A DNA stretch of 64,000 nt from Parvibaculum sp045863935 (GCF_045863935.1 NZ_BTVP01000018.1:1-64000); one strand, 5' to 3'. Positions 33,578 through 41,251 are shown, counted from the first letter of the stretch. Made by a program: numbers and translations. Notes: generated from the sequence alone by a model not told the origin.

Positions 33578-33896
33578 CGGACGGGAAACGTCCGAGCGGG
33601 AACGGCTTTTCCTCGCGCGCGAAGATCACGAAGGCAAGGCACTCCCACACATACTGGATGAGGTTACGGCTGAAGGCGCGCAACTCCTCGTTCTTGTTGC
33701 CGGTGATGAGAACGACGACGAACTGCAACGCGCCCAGAAAGATCGCGACCGAGAAGGCGATATTGCCGAGAAACCAGAACGCGATCATGTAGAGAAGGCG
33801 AAACCACAACTCCTTGCGCTGCGACGGAGCCTCGCCGTCATAAGCCGTATGCGCACCTTCGGGCTGTCCGTCCGAATGCGCGGATGTGTCGCTCAT
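33561..33896 (-). CDS. DUF4389 membrane protein
   Basis: 111 aa. Hydrophilic N-terminus, then two membrane segments (LLYMIAFWFLGNIAFSVAIFLGALQFVVVLITG) and the conserved NEELRAFSRNLIQYVWECLAFVIFAREEKPFP of DUF4389. Function unknown. Precedes no obvious partner; the rhomboid gene lies upstream of it by 70 nt on the same strand. Confidence 0.85.
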   Translation of the reverse strand: MSDTSAHSDGQPEGAHTAYDGEAPSQRKELWFRLLYMIAFWFLGNIAFSVAIFLGALQFVVVLITGNKNEELRAFSRNLIQYVWECLAFVIFAREEKPFPLGRFPSVTHPD

Positions 33897-33966
33897 GGGA
33901 TCTCCTCCTGAAAAAGGCCATGGGGGTAAAGGGCCTTTTTTCTATGTGGTTCGCCCGCCAGCGGAT

Positions 33967-34800
33967 TCAATGACCCCCGTTTTCCCGGCCCTGGTCTCCC
34001 AGCCACTCGCCATAGCCGACATTGCCCGGCCCCCCGGAAGGCGACAGGCGCAGCGGGTCGAAGAAGCCAAACAGCAGCAGCCCGAACAGGAAGCCGCCGA
34101 GATGCGCTTCCCACGCGACCTGCGCCGTCACGCCGAAAATACCGCTGAGCGGCGTCGCCCCGAACAGCACATTGAGCCCGATCCAGACGCCGGCGAAGAT
34201 CAGCGTTCGCCGGTCCTTGAGCGCCACGAGAATGCCCGCGCGCCGCGCCGCGCCGCCGCCCGGATGGCCGCTGCTACGTCCGCCGAGCGCCCCGAGTGGC
34301 CCCCCCGCAAGGAACACGAAGCGCGCCGCGCCCCCCATCAATCCGGAAATCGCCGCCGAGGCGCCGACAACCGGAATGTCCGAGCCCGGATAGAGAACGA
34401 CATGCAGGCCGGCGCCCGCGATGCCGCACAGGAAATAGAAGAGGAAAAAGCGCGCCGTGCCGAGCCGCCGCGCCACCGGCGATCCGAAAGCGAGCAGCCA
34501 AACGCTGTTGACGATGAGATGCTCCCATCCGCCATGCAGGAATGTGTAGGTGATCGGCGTCCAGAACTGCGCGCCCACGCCGCCCGGAAAATCAGGCTGA
34601 AGCACGGCGATCTCCGGAAGGTAGCGCGCCGGGATCAGCGAAAAGAAAAGGATGATCTGCTCCTGCATCTCCCAGGACAGCGAGACGGCGAGAAGATGCA
34701 CACCGATGATGAGCGCGAGGAGCGCGAGCACCGGGCCCGGCACATTGAAGGCCGGCGGTTCCCGCCGCGGCGGCAGGCCGGTCGAATAGGGATCAGCCAT
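33967..34800 (-). CDS. Rhomboid-family intramembrane serine protease
   Basis: 277 aa with about six membrane segments. FWTPITYTFLHGGWEHLIVNSVWLLAFG holds the conserved His and Asn of TM2, GASAAISGLMGGAARF the catalytic Ser region and VAWEAHLGGFLFGLLLFG the catalytic His. A Gly-rich basic insertion (~190-210) follows the Ser motif. Cleaves transmembrane substrates; substrate unknown. Its start overlaps the upstream isomerase gene by 8 nt, so they are co-transcribed. Confidence 0.9.
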   Translation of the reverse strand: MADPYSTGLPPRREPPAFNVPGPVLALLALIIGVHLLAVSLSWEMQEQIILFFSLIPARYLPEIAVLQPDFPGGVGAQFWTPITYTFLHGGWEHLIVNSVWLLAFGSPVARRLGTARFFLFYFLCGIAGAGLHVVLYPGSDIPVVGASAAISGLMGGAARFVFLAGGPLGALGGRSSGHPGGGAARRAGILVALKDRRTLIFAGVWIGLNVLFGATPLSGIFGVTAQVAWEAHLGGFLFGLLLFGFFDPLRLSPSGGPGNVGYGEWLGDQGRENGGH

Positions 34801-35395
34801 GAAGAAGCGCCGCCTCCACCAGCGGGAGCCGGTCGTTGCCGAAATACATGTCGGTCTCATTCACATACATGGTGGGCGAACCGAAACCGCCGCGCGCAAT
34901 GAGCTCTTCTGTATTGGCCCGGAGCCGGCCCTTCACATCGTCGCTCTTGATCCGCTCGCTAACCTCGTTCCAGTCGAGCCCGGCGGCCGCGCAGACTTCT
35001 TCGAGCACCTCCGGCTGGCTGATATCCTTGAGATCGCCCCAGTAGCTGCGGAACGTCGCCCAGGCGAATGCCGGTAGCTTACCCTTGTTCTGCGCCACGA
35101 TTGCCGCCCGCATCGCATCGACCGAGCGCACGGGAAACACCGGCGGCCTTCCGATCTCGATGCCGCAAAAGCGTGCCCAGTCCTGCAGATCCTTGACGTA
35201 GTACCGGCCTTTGACGGGATGCGGGTTCGCCCGCACCTCATAGACGCTTTCGTTAACGGCATTGAACACGCCGCCGACAAGGATCGGTTTCCACACCATC
35301 TCCGCCTTCGTCCGCTCGACCAGAGCCTCGATCCGGCTGAAGGCGAGATAGGTCCACGGGCTGGAGCAATCGAAGAAGAATTCGAGCTTTGCCAA
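34793..35395 (-). CDS. 2-hydroxychromene-2-carboxylate isomerase-like protein (DsbA fold)
   Basis: 200 aa. Thioredoxin-like DsbA fold starting LEFFFDCSSPWTYLAFSRIEAL, where Ser-Ser-Pro replaces the CxxC of oxidoreductases, and ending ELIARGGFGSPTMYVNETDMYFGNDRLPLVE with the cis-Pro loop. This matches HCCA isomerases and kappa-class GSTs, which use glutathione. The start is taken as TTG 35395, since upstream sequence in the frame does not look coding; its ribosome binding site is weak. Confidence 0.85.
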   Translation of the reverse strand: MAKLEFFFDCSSPWTYLAFSRIEALVERTKAEMVWKPILVGGVFNAVNESVYEVRANPHPVKGRYYVKDLQDWARFCGIEIGRPPVFPVRSVDAMRAAIVAQNKGKLPAFAWATFRSYWGDLKDISQPEVLEEVCAAAGLDWNEVSERIKSDDVKGRLRANTEELIARGGFGSPTMYVNETDMYFGNDRLPLVEAALLHG

Positions 35396-35762
35396 TTTGT
35401 CCGTCCGTTTTCGGGAATGCCAATTGCAATTGGCGCGGAGTGTCGCGCGCTCGGAGACATGCCGCAACCTGCTTTTCCCGCCTGTTGCAGCGCGGCACAG
35501 CCTTAACGGGAAGTTGACGTGCCGAAACGGGAAAGCCCGTGCCAGAGCCGCCGCAGACGATCCCGCGCAATCGGAAAGCTTAACGGGTGGAGCGGGAAAA
35601 CATCCTGAAAACCGCAGATTTCTGCGGTTCTTAACGAAAGGTAACTGCTGGCACACCGGTTGCAGACCTACGGGCAACAGAGCGGTCGGCGGCGCGCCGG
35701 CAAGATCGAAAAACAATGATCGCCAGCGCCAGCCATCGACCGATGACCATCAGGAGGCCAAA

Positions 35763-36827
35763 GTGTTTTCAACTGTTGTGACGAATGCGGCGAAGAAGGG
35801 AATGCCCAAGCGTACGCTGGGAGCTCTCGCCATGGCTTTCGCACTTACGGGCTGTGTCAGCGCCAATGCGGGCTCCGATGGCCGCTATGCTGCGCCGATC
35901 GGCAACGCCCCCGTCATCAACAACGAGACGCCCTATTCCAACGCGCTGCGCTGCCTCGCGAACCACGTGCCCGCCAGCACGACGGCGACGCGTATCGCGG
36001 TCGGCAACATCCGCGACTACACCGGCAAGTCGGAAGCCGATGGCACCGGCATGAAGATCACGCAGGGCGCCTCGCTGATGGCGATGTCCGCTCTCGGAAA
36101 GGCCGGCGTGCCGCTCGTCGAGCGCTACGACACCTCGATCACCGAACTCGAACTCAAATACACCAACAACAAGCTGATCGGCGACGGCGGCGAGCAGGAC
36201 GACTACCGCAAGATCTATGCGGGCGAGATCCGCGGCTCCGACTACTACCTCGTCGGCGGCATCACCGAACTCAACTTCAACATCCAGTCCGGCGGCCTCA
36301 ATGCAGGCTTTGCAGAAGGGGGCGACATGGGCGCGGCGGCGAATGCTTCCGCTTCCACCTACGTCATGAACATCGGCCTCGACCTGCGCCTTGTGAACAG
36401 CCGCACGCTCGAAGTCGTCGACTATGTTTCCTACCAGAAGCAGATCGTCGGCCGTGAGATCAAGGCAGGCGTGTTCGACTTCTTCGGCGGCAATCTCTTC
36501 TCGCTTGGCCTCGGCACCAGCGCACAGGAACCGCTCCAGCTCGCGGTCCGCGCCGTTGTCGAACGCGCCGTGCTGAAGCTGCTGGTTCCTCTCTATGAGG
36601 TGAACCCGGCCGACTGCGCCCGCTTCCCCGGCAACAAGGACCCGATGGGCCAGATCGACTATCGCCAGGCCAATCCCGGCGCGAAAGCGAAGCCGGTGAA
36701 CAGCCAGCGTGTCGCGCAGGCTCCCTCCTCCGCGCGCGAAGAACGCAGCCCCGCCGGCAACGATCCCTATGCCTACTACTCGGAGCCGGACTTCGATGCC
36801 GGCAGCCTCCGCGGCGGCACTTACTGA
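35763..36827 (+). CDS. CsgG/HfaB-like outer membrane lipoprotein
   Basis: 354 aa. Signal peptide with lipobox LTGC, Cys31 being the lipidation site. The CsgG fold follows: TRIAVGNIRDYTGKSEADGTGMKITQGASLMAMSALGKAG, then LVERYDTSITELELKYTNNKL and YYLVGGITELNFNIQSGG, and VMNIGLDLRLVNSRTLEVVDYVSYQKQIVGREI. A Pro/Ser-rich tail closes it. CsgG forms the curli secretion pore; HfaB anchors the Caulobacter holdfast. GTG 35763 has a near-perfect AGGAGG. Probable partner: the Asn-rich secreted protein at 39082-40056 (inference). Confidence 0.85.
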   Translation: MFSTVVTNAAKKGMPKRTLGALAMAFALTGCVSANAGSDGRYAAPIGNAPVINNETPYSNALRCLANHVPASTTATRIAVGNIRDYTGKSEADGTGMKITQGASLMAMSALGKAGVPLVERYDTSITELELKYTNNKLIGDGGEQDDYRKIYAGEIRGSDYYLVGGITELNFNIQSGGLNAGFAEGGDMGAAANASASTYVMNIGLDLRLVNSRTLEVVDYVSYQKQIVGREIKAGVFDFFGGNLFSLGLGTSAQEPLQLAVRAVVERAVLKLLVPLYEVNPADCARFPGNKDPMGQIDYRQANPGAKAKPVNSQRVAQAPSSAREERSPAGNDPYAYYSEPDFDAGSLRGGTY

Positions 36828-37012
36828 TCCAGACTTCCCACCGAATTATCGGCGATGTCGGAGACCGAAATGAAAAACGACATCGCCGGTTCCCACCCTC
36901 AATGCGTCTTGCTGGTCGGCCTCCGGCACGCGCTTGAGAGCACAGGCGGGGCTTGCCCGCCGATCCCGGAACAGGAGTTCTGAATTTCCTTTTCCGTTCC
37001 GGAAGACCACTT
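36828..37012 (+). other. Structured region after the csgG-like gene (possible small RNA)
   Basis: Three stems in a row: CGGCGATGTC/GACATCGCCG (36850-36888), GGCGGG/CCCGCC (36945-36961) and CCGGAAC/GTTCCGG (36966-37002), followed by a strong terminator at 37013-37041. No coding frame with a ribosome binding site. Either a long structured 3' UTR or an independent small RNA. Confidence 0.35.
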
Positions 37013-37041
37013 GGGAGGGCCTCGCGCCCTCCCTCTTTTTT
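37013..37041 (+). terminator. Intrinsic terminator
   Basis: GGGAGGGC and GCCCTCCC form an 8-bp perfect stem with a 5-nt loop, followed by TCTTTTTT. Ends the csgG-like transcript or the small-RNA candidate. A second palindrome, TTTTGCGG/CCGCAAAA, follows at 37038-37059. Confidence 0.9.
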
Positions 37042-37066
37042 GCGGCTTATCCCGCAAAAGCGGCGA

Positions 37067-37095
37067 CTGTCATCGAAATGTCATCGATACGTCAC
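37067..37095 (+). promoter_or_regulatory. Pho-box-like triple repeat
   Basis: CTGTCAT, ATGTCAT and ACGTCAC follow at 11-bp steps with CGAA and CGAT spacers. This fits PhoB-binding sites in layout and sequence. No AT-rich -10 or start codon lies to the right before the convergent SMR gene ends at 37243, so the target is unclear. Confidence 0.45.
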
Positions 37096-37242
37096 ATCCG
37101 ACGGGCCTGTCCCCCCGGAAGAATAGCGATGGTGAAATTAGGGTGCTCGTTTCCCGACCCGATTCCCCGACTTGAAACCCGAATGTCGCGAGCCGGCTGG
37201 AGATATCCCCACCCGCGTTCTGTCCGGAAATGGGACGAACAA

Positions 37243-37560
37243 TTATCCTTCCGCGAGCTTGAGCATCACGACGCCCGTCACGATGAGGGCGATGGCGGAA
37301 AGACGGAGGGGAGACGCGCTCTCGCCGAGCACGACGATGCCGAGAACGGCCGCGCCGACGACGCCGATGCCGGTCCACACGGCATAGGCGGTTCCCAGCG
37401 GCAGCGTCCGCATCGCCTGGACGAGAAACCAGACGGCGGCGAGAAGCGCCGCGACGTTGAACGCCACCATGAGCGGCTTCGTGAAGCCGTCGCTTGCCTT
37501 GAGCGTAAAGGCCCAGACGATTTCAGCCGCGCTTGCGACGAGAAGATGGAGCCAGGCCAT
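37243..37560 (-). CDS. sugE: SMR-family guanidinium exporter (Gdx/SugE type)
   Basis: 105 aa, four membrane segments. The essential Glu13 lies in LLVASAAEIVWAFTLKASDGF, and GTAYAVWTGIGVVGAAVLGIVVLGE is the SMR signature in TM3-4. Gdx proteins exchange guanidinium for protons, while related SMR proteins export quaternary ammonium compounds. The two ACGG-loop hairpins upstream strongly favour the guanidinium role. AGGAGAGG precedes the ATG by 4 nt. Confidence 0.93.
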   Translation of the reverse strand: MAWLHLLVASAAEIVWAFTLKASDGFTKPLMVAFNVAALLAAVWFLVQAMRTLPLGTAYAVWTGIGVVGAAVLGIVVLGESASPLRLSAIALIVTGVVMLKLAEG

Positions 37561-37580
37561 GTGCCTCTCCTGACGAAGAA

Positions 37581-37639
37581 GCGAGGCCGTCCCCGCGGAT
37601 GACGTGAAGGACATATCCTTCGGCGGGGCCGTCCCCGCC
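37581..37639 (-). ncRNA. Guanidine-II (mini-ykkC) riboswitch
   Basis: On the minus strand two hairpins share the loop ACGG: GGCGGGG-ACGG-CCCCGCC (37622-37639) and GCGGGG-ACGG-CCTCGC (37581-37596), 25 nt apart. Tandem stems with ACGR loops define the guanidine-II class. The linker contains TCCTT, able to pair with the AGGA of the ribosome binding site that follows the second stem, which fits translational control. Gene downstream: SMR exporter. A -10 sequence TATAAC (extended TGC) lies at 37647-37652. Confidence 0.88.
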
Positions 37640-37646
37640 TGATGCA

Positions 37647-37652
37647 GTTATA
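37647..37652 (-). promoter_or_regulatory. -10 element of the riboswitch transcript
   Basis: On the minus strand TGC followed by TATAAC, ending 7 nt before the first riboswitch stem. A clear -35 was not recognised. Confidence 0.45.
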
Positions 37653-37740
37653 GCAAAGCGGGCGGGAACCGGAAGTCCCGGAACAGGCAGCATCCGGCGG
37701 CTGAGCCTGGAGCAAAAAGTGTTGCACCTTGTGTGAGTCT

Positions 37741-37773
37741 CTTTATATTGACACTGATTGTGTCAATATAAAG
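37741..37773. promoter_or_regulatory. Long inverted repeat upstream of the first DUF2147 gene
   Basis: CTTTATATTGACAC and GTGTCAATATAAAG are perfect 14-bp arms around TGATT, 13 bp before the ATG. The left arm includes a perfect TTGACA. A similar but shorter repeat precedes the second DUF2147 gene, so a common regulator is likely. Confidence 0.6.
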
Positions 37774-37786
37774 CTGGGAGCAATTC

Positions 37787-38245
37787 ATGATTTTCGAAAT
37801 TCGCAGGCTCGCGCTTATGTGCGCGGTCGCTCTCTTTTCCGGGGCGGCCGCCCTCTTCGCACATCCTGCCATCGCGGACAGCGGCTCGGCGGCAGGCAAA
37901 TGGATGATCCACCACCCGCTAAGCGGCGAGCCGCTCATGATCGTCGAGATCGAGGAAAATGACGGCGCGCTGGAGGGTCATATCGTGAAGCTCGCCAGCG
38001 GCCCGGAAGACGCGATCTGCTGGAGCTGCACGGGCGAGAACAAGAACAAGCCGCTCGCCGGCATGAAATTCCTCGCAGGCTTCCGCCCCGACGCGATGGG
38101 CTGGAGCGGCGGCTTCCTGCTGCGGCCGGCGACGGGCACGGTTTCTCCCGCTCACCTCGAACTCGTGGACGGCGGCCGGGCGCTGCTGATGACGACGGGC
38201 CGTGGGCCCCTCCGGGTCGACCAGAAATGGGAGCGGATCGACTGA
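37787..38245 (+). CDS. DUF2147 secreted protein 1
   Basis: 152 aa with a signal peptide (cleavage after HPAIA). Mature core: GKWMIHHPLSGEPLMIVEIEENDGALEGHIVKL, a CWSC motif (Cys78, Cys81) and the C-terminal AHLELVDGGRALLMTTGRGPLRVDQKWERID, matching DUF2147 lipocalin-like beta-barrels. Function of the family is unknown. A paralogue follows 125 nt downstream. Starts at the ATG preceded by GGGAG. Confidence 0.87.
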   Translation: MIFEIRRLALMCAVALFSGAAALFAHPAIADSGSAAGKWMIHHPLSGEPLMIVEIEENDGALEGHIVKLASGPEDAICWSCTGENKNKPLAGMKFLAGFRPDAMGWSGGFLLRPATGTVSPAHLELVDGGRALLMTTGRGPLRVDQKWERID

Positions 38246-38264
38246 TCCCGTCACAAAACCTTGC

Positions 38265-38306
38265 CGAACCCGCGTGCGAGCCTGCTTGGCCTCGCATGCG
38301 GGTTCG
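38265..38306 (+). terminator. Strong hairpin between the two DUF2147 genes
   Basis: CGAACCCGCGTGCGAG pairs with CTCGCATGCGGGTTCG (16 bp with one mismatch) around a 10-nt loop. There is little U-tract after it, so it may be a terminator of low strength or an mRNA stabiliser. Confidence 0.5.
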
Positions 38307-38308
38307 TG

Positions 38309-38336
38309 TATATTGGCAGTTACAATGCCAAATATA
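38309..38336. promoter_or_regulatory. Inverted repeat upstream of the second DUF2147 gene
   Basis: TATATTGGCA (38309-38318) and TGCCAAATATA (38326-38336), 7-nt spacer, 34 bp before the ATG. Related in sequence to the repeat at 37741-37773. Confidence 0.5.
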
Positions 38337-38370
38337 GGCCAACCAGACCAAAAAGTTGGGGGAGAGAAAC

Positions 38371-38808
38371 ATGACGATCCGGCTTCACATTGCCTCCCTG
38401 GCGCTTCTCGCCGCGGCGGCTTTCGCCCTGCCCGCCTCCGCCGATACCGGCTCGCCGCTCGGCAAGTGGCGCACCTTCGACCCGGACACGGGCGCGCCGA
38501 AAACGGTGGTCGAAATCACCGAAACGGACGGCACGCTGACGGGCACCATCGTCGAACTGCTCGATGACGGCGAAACCACCTGCTCGCAATGCGATGGCGA
38601 CAGGAAAAACCAGCCGCTCCTCGGCATGCCGGTCCTCTGGGGTCTGACAAATAAGGGCGACGAATGGTCTGGCGGCACGATCCTCCGCCCCGCCAACGGC
38701 AAAACGGCGAACGCCAGCCTCGAACTCACCGATGGCGGCTCGAAACTCGAGGTCACCGGCTCGAAAGGCATCATGAGCCGCAGCCAGACCTGGGAACGCG
38801 TGGAGTAG
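38371..38808 (+). CDS. DUF2147 secreted protein 2
   Basis: 145 aa with a signal peptide (ASLALLAAAAFALPASA). Core: GKWRTFDPDTGAPKTVVEITETDGTLTGTIVELL, a CSQC motif (Cys71, Cys74), and SLELTDGGSKLEVTGSKGIMSRSQTWERVE. It is a diverged paralogue of the previous gene; both keep a CxxC pair at the same place. GGGGAGAG precedes the ATG by 4 nt. Confidence 0.88.
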   Translation: MTIRLHIASLALLAAAAFALPASADTGSPLGKWRTFDPDTGAPKTVVEITETDGTLTGTIVELLDDGETTCSQCDGDRKNQPLLGMPVLWGLTNKGDEWSGGTILRPANGKTANASLELTDGGSKLEVTGSKGIMSRSQTWERVE

Positions 38809-38984
38809 GACGCACGCAAAGCACAGGCTTCCTCAGGGCGGTTCTTCCTCCGGCCGCCCCCGGCTCCCGTTTGCCTCACCCCTCACGAGATCGGGCAGGC
38901 GGGAGCCGCTTTGTTCTAGTGGCCTGCATGGGGAGGACAGTCCCGACGGAGAGACTTTCGCCGGGATGACATCTTGTTTGGAGC

Positions 38985-39022
38985 ACGTAGAAAAGAAATC
39001 GGGGAGAGCTTTCGCTCTCCCC
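38985..39022 (-). terminator. Terminator of the Asn-rich protein gene
   Basis: GGGGAGAGC and GCTCTCCCC form a 9-bp stem with a 4-nt loop (39001-39022). On the minus strand GATTTCTTTTC follows. Located 60 nt after the stop codon at 39082. Confidence 0.8.
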
Positions 39023-39081
39023 GTCTCAGGACCGGCAGCAGGGCGCGGATGAAGCAGGCTGACGCCCCGCCGTCGTAATCC

Positions 39082-40056
39082 TTAGTAGCCGACACCGCCG
39101 GAGAAGAAGGCCCCGCCCGTCGCCGCGACTTCTTCGCCCTTTTCGCTCTTGCGGATGAAGACCTCGGCATAGGCCATGCGCGTCGCCGCCGGAACCTGGG
39201 AATAGCCGTAGTCCCGCTGCTGCGGCACGCAGGCGAGCATGCCGTTCGAACCGTGGCGGAGAGCTTCGCCGGGGCGGCACTCGATCACATAGCCGCCGAG
39301 GTAATCCGGCTTCGCATTGTCGCCCTTGCCAGCCATGCGGCCGATCGTGGCGACGAGCATGTCGCCGGCGACGCAATGGAAGAGTTCGACATCGTCTTCC
39401 GGGCCGATTTCGGTAACCGTGCTGCTGACGCGCGCGGCCTCTTCCAGGCCCTTTGCGCTGACGCAGATCGCCTTCACCGGCTTCAAGACGCTTGCCGTAC
39501 GCACGATCACATTGAGCGCGCCCACCGGCGCCGCCTGGGGCGCGGAGACATAATAGCTCGAACCGCCACCGCCATAGCCGCCGCCGCTGCCATTGCCGAT
39601 CGCGACCGAACTCGTACGGTCGAGCGCGGACGAGGCGCTGTCCGCCGCCGCATTCGCATTGGCGATGGCCGAGGCAGTCGCCGATGCCGTGGCGCTGGCA
39701 TTGGCGTTCACATTCACCTCGACATTGACGTTGTTCTCGTTGTGGTTGTTGTTCGTGTTGGTGTTGGTGTTGGTGTTGTTGTTGTAGTTGTTGTTCTCGT
39801 TGTAGTTGATGTTCTTGTTGCTGTTGTAATTGATGTTTTTGCTGCCGCCCTTGCCGCCGCCATGGCCCTTGCCGCCACCGCCATCGCAACCGCAATCGTT
39901 GCTCGGAGGCGGAGGCGGAGGCGGATTGCAGCCACCGCCACATGCCGAAGCGGGATCGGCGCCGCCGAGGGCATAGAAGAACACCGCAGCGCCGAAGGCC
40001 ACCGCCACGAGCGCCAGCCTGCTGCTGGCCGTCTTTTTGAAAATCATCTGCTTCAT
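39082..40056 (-). CDS. Secreted Asn-rich low-complexity protein
   Basis: 324 aa. Signal peptide (SSRLALVAVAFGAAVFFYALG), then a Cys/Gly/Pro-rich stretch (PPPPPPP, DCGCDGGGGKGHGGG), then about 60 residues of Asn-rich sequence alternating with Tyr, Thr, Ile and Val (for example NYNENNNYNNNTNTNTNT) that runs into ANASATASATASAIANANA, and a Cys-containing globular C-terminus (VIECRPGEALRHGSNGM). Alternating Asn repeats suggest beta-strand or amyloid-like assembly, as in curli or holdfast-type proteins. No named family recognised. ATG 40056 follows GGGAG by 8 nt. Confidence 0.75.
   Translation of the reverse strand: MKQMIFKKTASSRLALVAVAFGAAVFFYALGGADPASACGGGCNPPPPPPPSNDCGCDGGGGKGHGGGKGGSKNINYNSNKNINYNENNNYNNNTNTNTNTNNNHNENNVNVEVNVNANASATASATASAIANANAAADSASSALDRTSSVAIGNGSGGGYGGGGSSYYVSAPQAAPVGALNVIVRTASVLKPVKAICVSAKGLEEAARVSSTVTEIGPEDDVELFHCVAGDMLVATIGRMAGKGDNAKPDYLGGYVIECRPGEALRHGSNGMLACVPQQRDYGYSQVPAATRMAYAEVFIRKSEKGEEVAATGGAFFSGGVGY
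39718..39835. repeat. Low-complexity repeat tract coding for the Asn repeats
   Basis: On the plus strand a run of GTT and GTTGGT units (for example three GTTGGT copies near 39760-39775) encodes the Asn/Thr alternation on the minus strand. Such tracts can change length by slippage. Confidence 0.6.
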
Positions 40057-40495
40057 CCTGACACTCCCGGTCCAAATGGACACGTTGGCCTGCGTCTTTT
40101 CCGGACCTTGTCCGGCTCTTGTGCGCCACGATGCAGAAGCCGTGCCGCCGCGGCCGAAACGGCGTGCGGACAGCCGCCCAATGGTTAACGCCCCGCCGCG
40201 GGACGTCGCCGGTGGCCGGAACACCGCGCCAACGGACGCGCGTTAACGCCTCTCCCATGCCCCCTGCACGCGCCATGCCTCGCAACTTGTTGAAGCTTCA
40301 ACCAAATTTCGCGGGCCTGCCCCGCCGCCGGCTGTCTCATTAACGGTTGGCACGCTTTCTGCTCTCTCACACCCGTCCCCGCAATCGGGCGCCAGGGCCC
40401 GTACCGGATCGAAACGGCAGCCTGATGCGGGACAAATGAGAGGGGAAGCGACCCGAAACGGGACGTTTCGCCGGGAATGAGTTAGGATTTTCCGC
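40057..40495. other. Gap upstream of the Asn-rich protein
   Basis: About 440 bp between divergent genes. It contains the hairpin CCGGAC/GTCCGG at 40101-40115, and on the minus strand GTTAACCAT at 40183-40191 plus other GTTAAC and ATTAAC sequences, reminiscent of CtrA half-sites but not full boxes. No reading frame looks coding. Confidence 0.35.
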
Positions 40496-40555
40496 ATGGG
40501 GCTTAACGGGGGCATTCCCCTGCCAGGCGGAATGGCGCGGCAGGGGATGATGGCT

Positions 40556-41230
40556 ATGAAGCACAAGAACAATCAGGCGCTGTTCGACTACTGGAACGCG
40601 ATCCGCGCCGGGCGCCCTGCGCCGCGCCGCGCCGAAATCGAGCCCGGCGACATCCGCCGCATTCTTCCTTACGTGTTCATTCTGGAACGGAAAGATCGCG
40701 ACACCTGCCGTTTCCGTCTCGCGGGAACGGGCCTCTGCCGGACCTACGGCATGGAGTTCCGCGGCCACAATCTCCTCTCCATGTGGTCGGATGATTGCGC
40801 CGAAAACCTGAAGCAGGCGCTGGACGATGTGTCCACCAACGCCACGGTCTCCGTCGTCGAATACACCGCCGCAACGAATGACGGCCACGAAGCCACCTTC
40901 GAAATGATCCTGCTCCCGCTTGCGCATGAAGACGGGACGATAACCCGCGTCCTCGGCGCGGCCGTCCCGGTCGATCAGTTCACCTGGATCGGCGATAGGC
41001 TTCTCGCTCGTCAGTGGATCGACCGCCTGCGCCGCCTCGATCCCGAGCGGATGCCGAAACATGGCCTTGCAGCCGAAAACGTCGCGCGCCGCATCCTGGC
41101 CGAGAAGCCGCCGGTTGCGATCTCAAGCATCGCCAGCCATGCCAGCCGCAAGCCGCCGCTTCGCGGCGAACGCTCCTATCTTCGGCTGGTGAAAACGGCA
41201 ACCCCCACGGGAAACGAAGAGCGCGGCTGA
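40556..41230 (+). CDS. PAS-domain protein (PAS_5/DUF1457 type)
   Basis: 224 aa. LFDYWNAIRAGRPAPRRAEIEPGDIRRILPYVFILERKDRDTCRFRLAGTGLCRTYGMEFRGHNLLSMW is the family signature, in which RLAGT and the following GRELTGHNF-like segment are conserved. The second half is basic and Ala/Ser-rich. Known relatives in Caulobacter act in stalked-cell signalling; here the role is unknown. The start is uncertain: ATG 40556 has CAGGGG 9 nt upstream, but 40532 is also plausible. Confidence 0.8.
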   Translation: MKHKNNQALFDYWNAIRAGRPAPRRAEIEPGDIRRILPYVFILERKDRDTCRFRLAGTGLCRTYGMEFRGHNLLSMWSDDCAENLKQALDDVSTNATVSVVEYTAATNDGHEATFEMILLPLAHEDGTITRVLGAAVPVDQFTWIGDRLLARQWIDRLRRLDPERMPKHGLAAENVARRILAEKPPVAISSIASHASRKPPLRGERSYLRLVKTATPTGNEERG

Positions 41231-41251
41231 CAGGCGGCGAAGCATCAACAA

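Noticed and set aside
40183..40345. CtrA sites upstream of the Asn-rich protein
   Set aside because: Only half-sites (GTTAACCAT, ATTAAC) without the proper paired spacing.
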